Below are positions 8,856 through 18,077 of a DNA stretch of 64,000 bases, in pieces (position 1 is the stretch's first letter; every line of letters starts with the position of its first letter). Source of the stretch: Melittangium boletus DSM 14713 (GTDB lineage Bacteria; Myxococcota; Myxococcia; Myxococcales; Myxococcaceae); contig NZ_CP022163.1 of assembly GCF_002305855.1 (NCBI RefSeq), positions 3,410,292 through 3,474,291 of the forward strand, given 5' to 3'. The notes under the pieces are model-generated. The model was given only the letters and a program-made list of their open reading frames with translations, was not told the origin of the DNA and searched no databases. A program made the position numbers and the translations under genes.

Positions 8856-9491
8856 ATGCTCTCTCCGCTCTCGCGCCTCCTCCTCCCGTGTCTCGTCGGC
8901 CTGTGCGTGCTCGCGGGCGTGCTCTTCTGGCGCCAGCAGAACGTGAAGAAAGCCCAGGGCGGCCGCATCTCCCCCCCCAAGATGGCGTGGCTGCTCTACG
9001 CCGTCTTCGTGTGGTTCCTCCTCTGTCCACTCGTGGCCAGTGACGCGGGCGTGCATCCCCACCTGCGGCTCGTGCTCGGCGGTTTCTCGGCCTTCATGTG
9101 GGCCCGCGGCGCGGTGGAAATGTACATGCTCTACGTGACCCGGAATTGGCGGCCGCCCTACGGCATCACCCATGACGTGCTGAGCCTGGCGCTCGTGCTC
9201 GGGGGCCTTGGCTTCTATGCCGTGCGGCGTGACGCACCGCCCTCGCCCCTGGACCTGTGGACGCTGTGCCTGTTGGCGCTGGTGGCGGTGACGCTCGTCA
9301 TCGAGGTGGTCTACGCCGCGCTCTTCTTCCACGCCGTGGAGGGGCGGACCACCGGCGAGGACGGCATCTGGTTCGCCGACGAGGAGCAGGCACGCTTCCA
9401 ACGCATCAACCGCATGACCTTCGCTTGCAATGTCCCGCTCTACGCGAGCCTCGGTGGACTGCTCGCGGTGGCCCTGGGACTCGGGAGCTGA
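8856..9491 (+). CDS. Uncharacterised multipass membrane protein
   Basis: 211 residues from ATG 8856, with about five hydrophobic segments and short loops. A conserved-looking block FMWARGAVEMYMLYVTRNWRPPYGITHD lies in the middle, given here only as residues about 83-110. I do not recognise the family. It is divergent from the UnbU-UnbV-like gene with only 111 bp between them, so the two may share a control region and the protein may serve the same pathway. Confidence 0.65.
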   Translation: MLSPLSRLLLPCLVGLCVLAGVLFWRQQNVKKAQGGRISPPKMAWLLYAVFVWFLLCPLVASDAGVHPHLRLVLGGFSAFMWARGAVEMYMLYVTRNWRPPYGITHDVLSLALVLGGLGFYAVRRDAPPSPLDLWTLCLLALVAVTLVIEVVYAALFFHAVEGRTTGEDGIWFADEEQARFQRINRMTFACNVPLYASLGGLLAVALGLGS

Positions 9492-9640
9492 GACCCACGC
9501 GGCGTTCAATCCTGGAACTCGTGATCAGGCCGCCATGTTTCCTTAACGTAGGATTTCTGTTAATAAGGCGTGCCTTTCCGCTCCGGGAAAACCCGAGGAG
9601 CCGGAGGATCCGGCCCTCGCCCTCCCTCTTCGAAGGATGG

Positions 9641-11206
9641 ATGATGAAGGCCACGTCTCTTGACTCCCTCATGGCTCGCGCGTTGGTGCTGGGTGCGTGT
9701 CTTCTGACGGCGCCCGCCCTGGGGGCCAGCGGCGTCAAGGTGCTCGAACCCCGGCTGTCCACGGTGAAGCCCACCACGCCCGAGCTCGACGAGGAAACGC
9801 CCGTGGAGCGCGTGGTGGTGAAGTTCCACGAGGGCACCCGGGTCCGGCTGCGGCAGGGGATGATTCGCGCCATGAATGGCGAGCGGAGCCAGGAGGAGCG
9901 CGGCCGCATGGCGCGCTACAAGCTCTCCGAGGGCCGGCTCGATCAGGACCTCAACGAGGCCCAGCGGGTGATGAAGCGCTCGTGGCGCTGGGGCGTCCCG
10001 GAGCGGCTCTTCCGCCAGGACGAGGCCACCCTCGCCGAGCGCAAGCGCTCCGCCGAGAACCTGAGCGGCAAGGAGATGGCGGACCTGGACCTCTATTACG
10101 AGGTGCCGCTGGAGCCGGGCATGAAGGCCTCGGAGGTGGAGGAGCTCATCGCGCAGCTCAACGCCCTGGACAGCGTGGAGATCGCCTACGCGGAGCCCGT
10201 GATGTGGGCGGCGAGCGTGGAGGTGTCATCGGACCGCTTCTCCTCCAGTGCGCGCCATGACACACGCCAGGGCTACCTGGACGCGGCGCCCATGGGCATC
10301 GACGCGCGCTACGCCTGGACGGTGCCCGGCGGGAGAGGCGCGGGCGTGAAGCTCGTGGACGTGGAGGGCGCCTGGAACACCGCGCACGAGGATCTGCCGG
10401 ACTTCTTCCACCAGGGGGGCACGACGTTCTCCGACGGGGAGTGGCGCGACCACGGCACCGCGGTGCTGGGCGTGGTGGCCAGCCAGTCCAACGGCTACGG
10501 CGTCACCGGCATCGCCCACGAGGCGTGGGTGGGCGGCCAGGGCATCGCCACCCAGAGCATGGCGAGCGCCATCCACCACGCGGCGCGCGCGGTGGGCCGG
10601 GGCGGCGTGGTGCTGGTGGAGCTGCAGGCGCCCGGTCCCCGCGCCATGAAGAAGTGCGCCTGCAACCAGAGCCAGTGCAACTACGTGCCCCTGGAGTACT
10701 GGCGGGCCAACTTCGACGCCATCGCCCAGGCCACCGCGCACGGCGTGCACGTGGTGGAGGCGGCCGGCAACGGCGGCGTGGACCTGGATGACCCCGTCTA
10801 CCGAGGCGCCTTCAACCGCGCGGTGCGCGACTCGGGCGCCATCCTCGTGGGCGCCAGCGCCTCCACGGACCATGCGCCCACGTGCTGGACGAACCACGGC
10901 AGCCGCGTGGACGTGCACAGCTGGGGCGAGAAGGTGGTGACGCTCGGCTACGGCGACCTGTCCGGCGCGAGCGAGAACCGCACCTACACCGCCACGTTCA
11001 GCGGCACCTCCAGCGCCGCGCCCATCGTGGCCGGAGCGGTGGCCTCGTTGCAGGGCGCCGCGCGCGCCGCGGGCAAGGGCCCCATCCGGCCGCGCGTGAT
11101 GCGGGAGCTGCTGCGCGCCACGGGCACGCCCCAGGTGCCGGGCCCCAAGCACATCGGCCCCCAGCCCAACCTGCGCGCCGCCATGCCCCGGCTGCTCTCG
11201 CGCTAG
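9641..11206 (+). CDS. Secreted subtilisin-like serine peptidase (S8)
   Basis: 521 residues, starting at the first of two ATGs after GAAGGA. A signal peptide (ARALVLGACLLTAPALGAS) is followed by a prodomain-like region up to about residue 215. The catalytic triad is complete: Asp240 in LVDVEGAW, His271 in DHGTAVLGVVA and Ser457 in FSGTSSAAPIVAG. An insertion with CACNQSQC (near residue 345) may form disulfides. The protein probably acts outside the cell, in predation or protein turnover. The gene stands alone; its stop shares CTAG with the convergent DUF3185 gene. Confidence 0.88.
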   Translation: MMKATSLDSLMARALVLGACLLTAPALGASGVKVLEPRLSTVKPTTPELDEETPVERVVVKFHEGTRVRLRQGMIRAMNGERSQEERGRMARYKLSEGRLDQDLNEAQRVMKRSWRWGVPERLFRQDEATLAERKRSAENLSGKEMADLDLYYEVPLEPGMKASEVEELIAQLNALDSVEIAYAEPVMWAASVEVSSDRFSSSARHDTRQGYLDAAPMGIDARYAWTVPGGRGAGVKLVDVEGAWNTAHEDLPDFFHQGGTTFSDGEWRDHGTAVLGVVASQSNGYGVTGIAHEAWVGGQGIATQSMASAIHHAARAVGRGGVVLVELQAPGPRAMKKCACNQSQCNYVPLEYWRANFDAIAQATAHGVHVVEAAGNGGVDLDDPVYRGAFNRAVRDSGAILVGASASTDHAPTCWTNHGSRVDVHSWGEKVVTLGYGDLSGASENRTYTATFSGTSSAAPIVAGAVASLQGAARAAGKGPIRPRVMRELLRATGTPQVPGPKHIGPQPNLRAAMPRLLSR

Positions 11207-11421
11207 CGCCGCCGCCGTCCGCCCCCCAGGGCGAGCAGCAACACGCCGCCCACCACCCCCGCGCCACCGATGGCCAGGTCGCGCTGGGTGCGGTCGGAGT
11301 AGCGCCCGGTGACCTTCTGCGTGGCGCGCTCCACGAACGAGTCGGTGGCGCGATACGCGGTCGCCAGGAACACGGTGCCTGCGACGATGAGCATCAAGCC
11401 CAGGATGCGGACAATTCCCAC
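11203..11421 (-). CDS. DUF3185 small membrane protein
   Basis: 72 residues from a GTG start preceded by AGAGGA. Two hydrophobic helices (IVRILGLMLIVAGTVFLATAY and LAIGGAGVVGGVLLLALGGG) flank a middle with TDSFVERATQKVTGRYSDRT, and the tail is Arg-rich. This is the layout of DUF3185 proteins, small inner-membrane proteins of unknown function. Convergent with the subtilase gene, sharing CTAG at the stops. Confidence 0.65.
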   Translation of the reverse strand: MGIVRILGLMLIVAGTVFLATAYRATDSFVERATQKVTGRYSDRTQRDLAIGGAGVVGGVLLLALGGGRRRR

Positions 11422-11579
11422 GGCGTCTGTCCTCTTGGTGGTGAAGGAGTGTCTGGAAGAGTGTCGGGCACCCTACACTCTCATGACCGTTCGGGCACCT
11501 TCCGACATTCCCCAGGGAAAGCCCTCCTGGGTAGGGCACGACCCGCTAGTGTGCGCGCCTCGAGAGGAGTGAGACGCGT

Positions 11580-13085
11580 GTGAGTGAAGCCGAGACCCAC
11601 GAGGGGCCCGCGCGCCGGGTCGCCACCGGCTCCGCCGGGCTGGACACCTTGCTCAACGGCGGCTGGGTTCACGGAGGCACGTACATGGTCTCCGGGGCCC
11701 CGGGCACGGGGAAGACCATCCTGGGCAACCAGCTCTGCTTCTCGCACGTGGCGGCCGGAGGACGCGCCGTCTTCGTCACCATGCTGTCCGAGTCCCACGG
11801 CCGGATGGTGTCGCACCTGCGCCGCATGAGCTTCTTCCAGAGCGAGCAGATCGGCCACTCGCTGCACTACGTGAGCGGCTACGCCACGCTCAAGGCCGAG
11901 GGGCTGGAGGGCCTGTCGCGGCTGCTCTACCGCTCGGTGCGCGAGCACCAGGCCTCCGTGCTGGTGGTGGACGGGTTGCTCGCGGCCCAGGAGATGGCGG
12001 GCTCGGTGCTCGTCTTCCGCGAGTTCCTCCACGCCCTGGGCGTGCACAACGCGCTGGCCGGCTGCACCACGCTGGTGCTCACCAACCGGCCGGAGAACGC
12101 GGCGGATCCCCAGTTCGCCATGGTGGACGGCGTGGTGGAGCTGGGGATGCACCTGGAGGGGCTTCAGGCGGTGCGCACCGTGGAGGTGACGAAGCTGCGG
12201 GGCGAGCCCCAGCTCTCCGGCCGCCACGTGTTCGAGATCAGCGACGAGGGCCTGAGGGTGTACCCACGGCTGGAAGCACTTCACGCCCGGCCGAACGAGG
12301 ACCCGGAGCCGCCCCCCTCCTCGGAGCGGTTGCCCTTCGGCGTGAAGCACCTGGACGACATGCTCGGCGGGGGGCTGCCCCTCCACTCCTCCACGCTCCT
12401 GTCGGGCTCCGCTGGCACGGGCAAGACGCTCCTGGGGCTGCATTTCCTCGCGGACGGGGTGCGCCGGGGAGAGCCCAGCCTGTACTACGGCTTCATGGAG
12501 ACACGCTCCCGGCTGCTCGCCAAGGCCCAGGGCCTGGGACTGGCGCCGCCCTCCGCCCTCGACTCCGGCACGCTCCGCGTGGAGACGCGCTCGCCGGTGG
12601 AGGTGCTCGCCGATGCCCGCGCCCATGAGCTGCTCGACCTCGTGAAGCGCCAGCGCACGCGCCGCCTCTTCCTCGATGGCCTGGGGCCCGTCCTCGGGGT
12701 CATGACTCCCCAGCGCGCCTTCGCCTTCGTCACCGCCCTCACCTCGGCGCTGCGCTCGCTCGGCACCACCACCGTGATGACCCAGCGCACGCCCCTGCTC
12801 TTCGACCCCATGCACGAGGGGCCCCTGCTGGGACTGGAAGCCCTCATCGACAACGTCGTGCTGCTGCGCTACGTGGAACAGCGCTCCCAGACGTATCGCT
12901 TGCTGTCCATCCTCAAGATGCGCGAGAGTGACTACGAGTCCACCCTGCGTGAGTTCTCCATCATCTCGGGAAGGCTCGCCGTGGCGAGCGGCCCCGAGAG
13001 CGCCGAGGCCCTGCTCGCGGGCAAACGCCGTCGGTCCCCCATGAAGCGGCGCTCCCTGTCCCGACGGGGGGGAAAGCACTCATGA
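11580..13085 (+). CDS. Tandem KaiC-like RecA-fold ATPase
   Basis: 501 residues from a GTG start with GAGAGGAG upstream. Two KaiC/RadA-type domains sit in tandem. The first has Walker A GAPGTGKT (residues 39-46) and Walker B SVLVVDG; the second has GSAGTGKT (about 276-283) and RRLFLDG. Each begins with the family's GLD..L.GG..G block (SAGLDTLLNGGW and KHLDDMLGGGLP). KaiC drives the cyanobacterial clock, but non-clock relatives are widespread and often act with two-component proteins. There is no kaiA or kaiB here. The stop overlaps the ATG of a CheY-like gene, so the two are translated together. A basic C terminus ends the protein. Confidence 0.88.
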   Translation: MSEAETHEGPARRVATGSAGLDTLLNGGWVHGGTYMVSGAPGTGKTILGNQLCFSHVAAGGRAVFVTMLSESHGRMVSHLRRMSFFQSEQIGHSLHYVSGYATLKAEGLEGLSRLLYRSVREHQASVLVVDGLLAAQEMAGSVLVFREFLHALGVHNALAGCTTLVLTNRPENAADPQFAMVDGVVELGMHLEGLQAVRTVEVTKLRGEPQLSGRHVFEISDEGLRVYPRLEALHARPNEDPEPPPSSERLPFGVKHLDDMLGGGLPLHSSTLLSGSAGTGKTLLGLHFLADGVRRGEPSLYYGFMETRSRLLAKAQGLGLAPPSALDSGTLRVETRSPVEVLADARAHELLDLVKRQRTRRLFLDGLGPVLGVMTPQRAFAFVTALTSALRSLGTTTVMTQRTPLLFDPMHEGPLLGLEALIDNVVLLRYVEQRSQTYRLLSILKMRESDYESTLREFSIISGRLAVASGPESAEALLAGKRRRSPMKRRSLSRRGGKHS

Positions 13086-13453
13086 GCAAGCTCCTCATCG
13101 TGGACGACGAAGTGGCCATCCTGGAAGCCCTCACGGACATCCTCTCCGTGGAGGGCTACGACGTGGCCACCGCCGCCAACGGCGCCGAGGGGCTCGCCCA
13201 TGTGGGCAAGAACCGGCCGGACCTCATCCTGCTGGATTTGATGATGCCGGTGATGGACGGCCAGGAGATGCTGCGCCGGCTCAAGGACGACGCCTCCCTG
13301 CGCGCCATCCCCGTGGTGGTGATGAGCGCGGGGCGGGTGACCAAGGCGGAGCTCCAGGGCAGCCGGTTCCTGGCCAAGCCCTTCGAGCTGGACGATCTGC
13401 TCAACACCGTGACCGCGGAGCTCCAGAAGGCGTCGGCGGCTCAGGAGCCCTGA
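13082..13453 (+). CDS. Single-domain response regulator (CheY-like)
   Basis: 123 residues, a receiver domain only. The acidic pocket is Asp8/Asp9, the phosphorylation site Asp52 (LLDLMMP), the switch Ser82 (VVMSAG) and the conserved Lys99 (LAKPFE). With no output domain it must act by protein contact, most likely on the KaiC-like ATPase whose stop codon it overlaps (ATGA). It runs 13 bp into the convergent orn gene at its 3' end. Confidence 0.92.
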   Translation: MSKLLIVDDEVAILEALTDILSVEGYDVATAANGAEGLAHVGKNRPDLILLDLMMPVMDGQEMLRRLKDDASLRAIPVVVMSAGRVTKAELQGSRFLAKPFELDDLLNTVTAELQKASAAQEP

Positions 13454-14019
13454 CCGCCCGGAGGCGCCGCCGGGGGCACGAAGAGGTGGGTGCGGTAGTG
13501 CGTCAGCTCGGCGATGCTCGCGCGCAGGTCCGCGAGCGCCGTGTGCCCCGAGGCCATCTTGCGCTGCGCCACCTTGTCCGGGTACCAGGCGTTCGCCAGC
13601 ACCTTGAGGCTCGAGACGTCCACCTGCCGGTAGTGCAGGTAGCGCTCGAGCATCGGCATGTACTTCACCAGGAAGCGCCGGTCGGTGTGGATGGAGTTGC
13701 CGCAGAGGATGCCCTCGCCCACATCGCAGTACTGCGACACGAGCGCGGTGACTTCCCGCTCGGCCACGCGCAGGGACATCTGCGATTCGCGCACCCGCTT
13801 GGCCAGGCCATTGCGCGTGTGCATCTCCCGGACGATGGGCTCCATGCGCGCGAGCACCTCGTCCGGCTGCCAGATGACGCGCTCGAGCTCCGCCTTGGGC
13901 ACCAGGTCCGGGCCGGTGATGATGACACCAATCTCGATGATGGCGGACTCGTCGGGGTCGAGCCCGGTCATTTCCAGGTCGAGCCAGACAAAACAGGGGG
14001 GAGGAGCGGAAGCGGGCAT
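13441..14019 (-). CDS. orn: Oligoribonuclease (3'-5' exoribonuclease, DEDDh)
   Basis: 192 residues, the normal length for Orn. It degrades 2-5 nt RNA fragments, and in many bacteria pGpG from cyclic-di-GMP turnover, to mononucleotides in the cytoplasm. The DEDDh residues are visible: Asp14 and Glu16 (WLDLEMTGL), Asp113 (NSIHTD), His159 and Asp164 (SGHTALADL). The C terminus is a little extended and Pro-rich. The gene stands alone and overlaps the cheY-like gene at its 3' end. Confidence 0.95.
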   Translation of the reverse strand: MPASAPPPCFVWLDLEMTGLDPDESAIIEIGVIITGPDLVPKAELERVIWQPDEVLARMEPIVREMHTRNGLAKRVRESQMSLRVAEREVTALVSQYCDVGEGILCGNSIHTDRRFLVKYMPMLERYLHYRQVDVSSLKVLANAWYPDKVAQRKMASGHTALADLRASIAELTHYRTHLFVPPAAPPGGQGS

Positions 14020-14071
14020 GAGCCACGCACTCTACCCCGAGCCCGGCGGATTGAGAGATGATGTCCACTTC

Positions 14072-14986
14072 ATGGAACTGACCGTCTTCAGTGGTACCGC
14101 CAACCACGCCCTGGGCGAGTCACTCGCCCGCACCCTCGGACGTTCCCTCGGCCGCGTCCACCTCGAGCGCTTCCCGGATGGTGAGCAGTACGTGGAGATC
14201 CAGGAAGACGTCCGAGGCCGCAACGTGTGCCTCATCCAGCCCACGGTCCCCCCCGTCGGGGAGAACCTGATGGAGCTCTTGTTGATGGCGGACGCGTGCT
14301 GGCGCGCGGGCGCCGCGCGGCTCATGGCGGTGGTGCCCTACTTCGGCTACGCGCGGCAGGACCGGCGCACCCACCCCGGCGAGGCCCTGGGCGGCAAGCT
14401 GGTGGTGGATTTGCTGGAGCGCGGCCGCTTCGAGCGCGTGGTGGCGGTGCACCTGCACACCCCGGCCCTGGAGGGCTGCTTCGGCATGCCGCTGGAGCAC
14501 CTGGACCCGGCCCACCTGCTGGCCGAGGCGGCGCGGCCCCACGCGGGCCCGGGCGCGGTGGTGGTGTCCCCGGACCTGGGCGCGGTGAAGCTGGCCGAGC
14601 GCTACGCGCGCCAGCTGGGCCTGCCCCTGGCCATCGTGCACAAGCGCCGCACCAGCGGCTCCGAGGTGAGCGTCCGGGGACTCGTGGGCGAGGTGCAAGG
14701 CCTGCGGCCCATCATCGTGGACGACATGATCTCCACCGCGGGCACCATCGCCGCCACCGCGGACACGGTGCTCAAGGCGGGCTGCGCCGACGACATCACC
14801 GTGGTGACGACCCACGCCCTGCTGGTGGGCCCCGCCGTGGAGCGGCTGAGCCAGGTGCCCATCCGCCGCCTCATCTCCACCGACAGCGTGCCCCTCACGC
14901 GCACGCTGCCCTTCGAGCATCGGGTGGTGGGCCTCGCCCCGCTGCTCGCCGACGCCATCTGCCGCGTCACTTCCGACCGGCGTTGA
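14072..14986 (+). CDS. prs: Ribose-phosphate pyrophosphokinase (PRPP synthetase)
   Basis: 304 residues, a usual length. It makes PRPP from ribose 5-phosphate and ATP for nucleotide, His, Trp and NAD synthesis. Family blocks are seen as RFPDGEQYVEI, VPYFGYARQDRR, KRRTSGSEV and the PRPP loop VDDMISTAGTI near the C terminus. ATG 14072 is the only sensible start, though its ribosome site is weak. The gene ends 20 bp inside the convergent lipoprotein gene. I saw no NrtR-type operator in front of it. Confidence 0.92.
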   Translation: MELTVFSGTANHALGESLARTLGRSLGRVHLERFPDGEQYVEIQEDVRGRNVCLIQPTVPPVGENLMELLLMADACWRAGAARLMAVVPYFGYARQDRRTHPGEALGGKLVVDLLERGRFERVVAVHLHTPALEGCFGMPLEHLDPAHLLAEAARPHAGPGAVVVSPDLGAVKLAERYARQLGLPLAIVHKRRTSGSEVSVRGLVGEVQGLRPIIVDDMISTAGTIAATADTVLKAGCADDITVVTTHALLVGPAVERLSQVPIRRLISTDSVPLTRTLPFEHRVVGLAPLLADAICRVTSDRR

Positions 14987-16082
14987 CCCACGCGCGCCAC
15001 GCCTCCACGTCCTCGCCCAGGTCCTCGCCCGCCAGCAGGGCGAGCACGTTGTGCGCGGGCTCGTGGTCGATGCGATCCTTCATCTGGAGCATCTGCAGGA
15101 GCACCTCGCCCGAGCGCTCGAGGATGCGCTGGCGATGCACGGCCCCTTCCGTCTCCACGAGCCGCACGAGCGCCCAGCCCGCCTTGTTGCGATCACTGGA
15201 GAGCGGATACCAGAGCGCCTCGAGCACGGGGTCGAGCGGGATGAGCACGCGCGGCTGGCCCGCCTGCATCTCGCCGAGCAGACGCAGCGCCTCGTTGCGC
15301 ACGCCTTGATCCGCGTCCCGCACCGACGGCAGGGCGGCCTGGATGATCCACTCCCGCGAGGAGACATAGGGCAGGAGCATGAGCGCGCGGTAGCGCTCGC
15401 CGGAGTCCGCGTCCTCGCGCAGCACGCGCACCAGGGCGTCGGCCTGGCGCGGCACGCCGTCGATGAAGCGCTGCTCCAGCGGGGCGAGCTCCGGGTGCGC
15501 GAAGCCCCCATGGCACAGAAGCGCGCGGCACGTGCCGCCCCCATTGCCGTACTCGGGCACCGCGCCCTGCCGGCGCAGCTCCCAGAAGCGCGTCTGGTAG
15601 GCCTTCCAGGCCTCGAGAAGTCCCTCGGGGTCCGGCACATCCCCCTGGGGCTCGGGGGAGAAGGGCATGCGCCACTCGTCCCCGGGCTCGACCAGGTCCA
15701 CCGTCACGTGCATCGTGTGCGTGGGCATCCACTGCCCCACCGAGAAGCGGCAGAACGGCAAGGCGTGGGCCTCGAGCAGCCGCTTCTTGCTCTCGATGAG
15801 CCGGTCGATGAAGTCCTTCTGACTCGGATCCACGCGCGTGCCCGGGGCGGGAAAGGTGAGCAGGCCGAGCACCTGCTCCCGGGACAGCCCGCGCGCGCCG
15901 AAGACGTCCACGCCCTCGAAGACATAGAGGTTGCTGGGAGGCGCGTTCTGGGCGGCGGGCGCGCTCCTGGAGTCGAACGCGGGGTGGGGCAAGGCGGGCG
16001 GCGCGGCGGTGGGCACGGTCTGGCGGGACGTGGTGCCGCACGCGGTGGACAACAGGACGAGGCCGACAAGAAAGCGCTTCAT
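14967..16082 (-). CDS. Lipoprotein with HEAT-type repeats, uncharacterised
   Basis: 371 residues with a lipoprotein signal (FLVGLVLLSTACG). The C-terminal half is alpha-helical with HEAT-like units such as YRALMLLPYVSSREWIIQAA and GVRNEALRLLGEMQAGQP, suggesting a protein-protein scaffold in the periplasm or on the outer membrane. The N-terminal half has no motif I recognise. The start at 16082 has GGGGGAAC upstream. Convergent with prs and divergent from the enoyl-CoA hydratase gene. Confidence 0.7.
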   Translation of the reverse strand: MKRFLVGLVLLSTACGTTSRQTVPTAAPPALPHPAFDSRSAPAAQNAPPSNLYVFEGVDVFGARGLSREQVLGLLTFPAPGTRVDPSQKDFIDRLIESKKRLLEAHALPFCRFSVGQWMPTHTMHVTVDLVEPGDEWRMPFSPEPQGDVPDPEGLLEAWKAYQTRFWELRRQGAVPEYGNGGGTCRALLCHGGFAHPELAPLEQRFIDGVPRQADALVRVLREDADSGERYRALMLLPYVSSREWIIQAALPSVRDADQGVRNEALRLLGEMQAGQPRVLIPLDPVLEALWYPLSSDRNKAGWALVRLVETEGAVHRQRILERSGEVLLQMLQMKDRIDHEPAHNVLALLAGEDLGEDVEAWRAWVNAGRK

Positions 16083-16138
16083 GGTTCCCCCGGATGGACG
16101 CGCGCAGCTTACCGGCACACCGCGCTAGAGTCCCCGCC

Positions 16139-16888
16139 ATGTCCGACACGCTGCTGACCCACCTGGAAGCCGGAGTCCTCACCCTCACCTTCAACCGGCC
16201 GCAGAAGAAGAACGCCTTCACGGGCGAGATGTACGACGCGGCGGCCCAGGCCCTGCTCGACGCCGACGCCAACGACGCCGTGCGCGTGGTGGTGCTCACC
16301 GGCGCGGGCGGCGCCTTCACCGCGGGAAATGATCTCAAGGACTTCCTCGAGCACCCGCCCGCGGGCGAGGACAGCGCCGTCTTCCGCTTCCTGCGCGCGC
16401 TCGCGCACCACACCCGCCCGGTGGTGGCCGGCGTGGACGGCGTGGCGGTGGGCATTGGCACCACCCTGCTCTTGCACTGCGACTACGTGGCCGCCAGCGA
16501 GCGCGCCATCTTCAGCCTGCCCTTCATCAACCTGGGCCTGAGCCCCGAGGGCGCCTCCAGCGTGCTCCTGCCGCGCGTCGCGGGGACGGCGCTCGCCTCG
16601 GAATTGCTCATGTTCGGCGAGCCCTTCGACGCGGCGACCGCCCTGCGCGCCGGTATCATTAATAAGGTGGTGCCCGACACCCAGCTGGAGGAGTGGGTGA
16701 AGGGCCGCGCCGCCGCGCTCGCCGCCAAGCCCCGGGAGTCCCTGCGCCTCACCAAGCGCCTGCTGCGCGAGCCCCTGCGCGCCACCGTCGACGAAGCGCT
16801 CTCGCGCGAGGGCACCCACTTCATCCAACGGCTCGGCTCCACCGAGGCCCGCGAGGCCTTCAGCAGCTTCCTCGCCAAGAAGAAGTAA
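16139..16888 (+). CDS. Enoyl-CoA hydratase/isomerase family protein
   Basis: 249 residues of the crotonase fold. The oxyanion-hole segments are GAGGAFTAGNDLKDF and GVDGVAVGIGTTLLLHCD. A single acidic residue is kept at the second active-site position (LGLSPEGASS), a pattern often seen in enoyl-CoA delta-isomerases (PECI-like) rather than in classical hydratases with two Glu. The enzyme acts on acyl-CoA in fatty acid breakdown. The gene stands alone, so its pathway is not shown by context. Confidence 0.88.
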   Translation: MSDTLLTHLEAGVLTLTFNRPQKKNAFTGEMYDAAAQALLDADANDAVRVVVLTGAGGAFTAGNDLKDFLEHPPAGEDSAVFRFLRALAHHTRPVVAGVDGVAVGIGTTLLLHCDYVAASERAIFSLPFINLGLSPEGASSVLLPRVAGTALASELLMFGEPFDAATALRAGIINKVVPDTQLEEWVKGRAAALAAKPRESLRLTKRLLREPLRATVDEALSREGTHFIQRLGSTEAREAFSSFLAKKK

Positions 16889-17015
16889 CCGCCCGCGCAC
16901 AGGCGCACGGCAAAAGTACAGCGGCCCGGCCCACCCCTGTCGGGTTTCCCGCGCCTACCTCCCAGAGGATTTGTTGGATTCACGTCCTGGGGAAGACAGA
17001 GCCAGGGAACGCCGC

Positions 17016-17043
17016 TTTTCAGTGTTTTTACCCCTCCTATGAT
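17016..17043 (+). promoter_or_regulatory. Possible sigma70-type promoter for the binding-protein/histidine-kinase operon
   Basis: TTTTCA (17016-17021), a 16-bp spacer and TATGAT (17038-17043) lie about 60 bp before the start at 17103, in a locally T-rich patch. The -10 is one base from consensus; the -35 is weak. Prediction only. Confidence 0.4.
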
Positions 17044-17102
17044 GGTGCGGGTGCGCGTCCAGCCATCCCCCCAGGTGACGACGCGCACGGGGGGATCACG
17101 AC

Positions 17103-18077
17103 ATGCGAAGCATTGGATTGACGGCCGCCCTGCTGTTGCTGCTGTCCGCATGCACGCGCGTGCCGGACAGGCCCCTGAAGGTGGGAACCCATCCGTGGGC
17201 GGGCAGCGAGCCGCTCTACCTGGCCAGACAGCTCGACCTGTACCCGCCGCAGAGCATCCACCTGGTGGAGTTCACCAACACGCACCAGCTCGCGCGCGCC
17301 TTCCGCAACGGGGTCATCGACGCGGCGGCCGTGCCCCTCATCGAGGCCCTGCGCTTCGAGAGCATGGGCCAGAGCCCCCGGGTGGTGCTGATGCTCGACT
17401 CCTCTCGCGGCGCCAACTGCCTCATCGCCCGCGCCGAGGTGGCGTCGCTCGCCGCGCTCAAGAACAAGCGCGTGGCGCACGCGGGAGGCACCACCACCAA
17501 GTACCTGCTCGCCCGGCTCGCCGAGCGCGGAGGCCTGGTCACCGAGGATCTGCACGAGGTCATCCTCCCCGAGGAAGCCCAGGAGCTCGCCCTCCAGGAG
17601 AAGCAGGAGGAGAAGGGCTGGGTGGACGCGGTGCTCACCTCGGCGCCCCACTGCGCGAAGCTGCTCGCGAACGGCGCCACGCACCAGCTCTTCGCCAGCG
17701 CGCAGCTCCCCGATGAGTTCATCGATGTGCTCGTCGTGCGTCAGGAGGCGCTGGACTCCCATCCCCCGCGGCAGGTGGAGTTGCTCCTGCGGGGCTGGTT
17801 CGCCGCGCTGAACCACTCCGCGGCCCACCCCAGGAACGCCGCCGAGCGGATGGCCCCGCGCCTGGGGCTCGACGCGGAGCGGTTCCAACAGGCACTCGGC
17901 GACATCCACCTGGCGGACGCGCACGAGCAACGCCTGCACCTCATGGGGCCCTCGCCCCGGCTGCGGGCGACCATCGAGCGCGTGGGGGAGACGATGCTGC
18001 GCGATCAGCTCCTCACCGAGCCCCCGGATGCCGTGGCGTTGATCCACGCCGAGCCGCTCGCCCGGGTGCTGCCATGA
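17103..18077 (+). CDS. SsuA/NitT-like substrate-binding lipoprotein
   Basis: 324 residues with a lipoprotein signal (ALLLLLSACT). The opening LKVGTHPWAGSEPLYLAR and the later NGVIDAAAVPLIEAL are typical of the periplasmic binding proteins for nitrate, sulfonates or related small ligands (NMT1/SsuA type). There is no ABC permease or ATPase nearby. Its stop overlaps the ATG of a sensor histidine kinase, so it more likely presents a ligand to that sensor than to a transporter. A candidate promoter lies at 17016-17043. Confidence 0.82.
   Translation: MRSIGLTAALLLLLSACTRVPDRPLKVGTHPWAGSEPLYLARQLDLYPPQSIHLVEFTNTHQLARAFRNGVIDAAAVPLIEALRFESMGQSPRVVLMLDSSRGANCLIARAEVASLAALKNKRVAHAGGTTTKYLLARLAERGGLVTEDLHEVILPEEAQELALQEKQEEKGWVDAVLTSAPHCAKLLANGATHQLFASAQLPDEFIDVLVVRQEALDSHPPRQVELLLRGWFAALNHSAAHPRNAAERMAPRLGLDAERFQQALGDIHLADAHEQRLHLMGPSPRLRATIERVGETMLRDQLLTEPPDAVALIHAEPLARVLP

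Noticed and set aside
2294..9491. An enediyne biosynthetic gene cluster
   Set aside because: Only UnbU- and UnbV-like domains are present. No enediyne PKS, thioesterase or UnbL-like gene lies in the window.
11580..13085. A circadian clock operon
   Set aside because: Only a KaiC-like protein is present; kaiA and kaiB are absent and non-clock KaiC relatives are common.
14019..14072. NrtR control of the PRPP synthetase gene
   Set aside because: prs belongs to some NrtR regulons, but no GTGTC-N5-GACAC site is seen in front of it.
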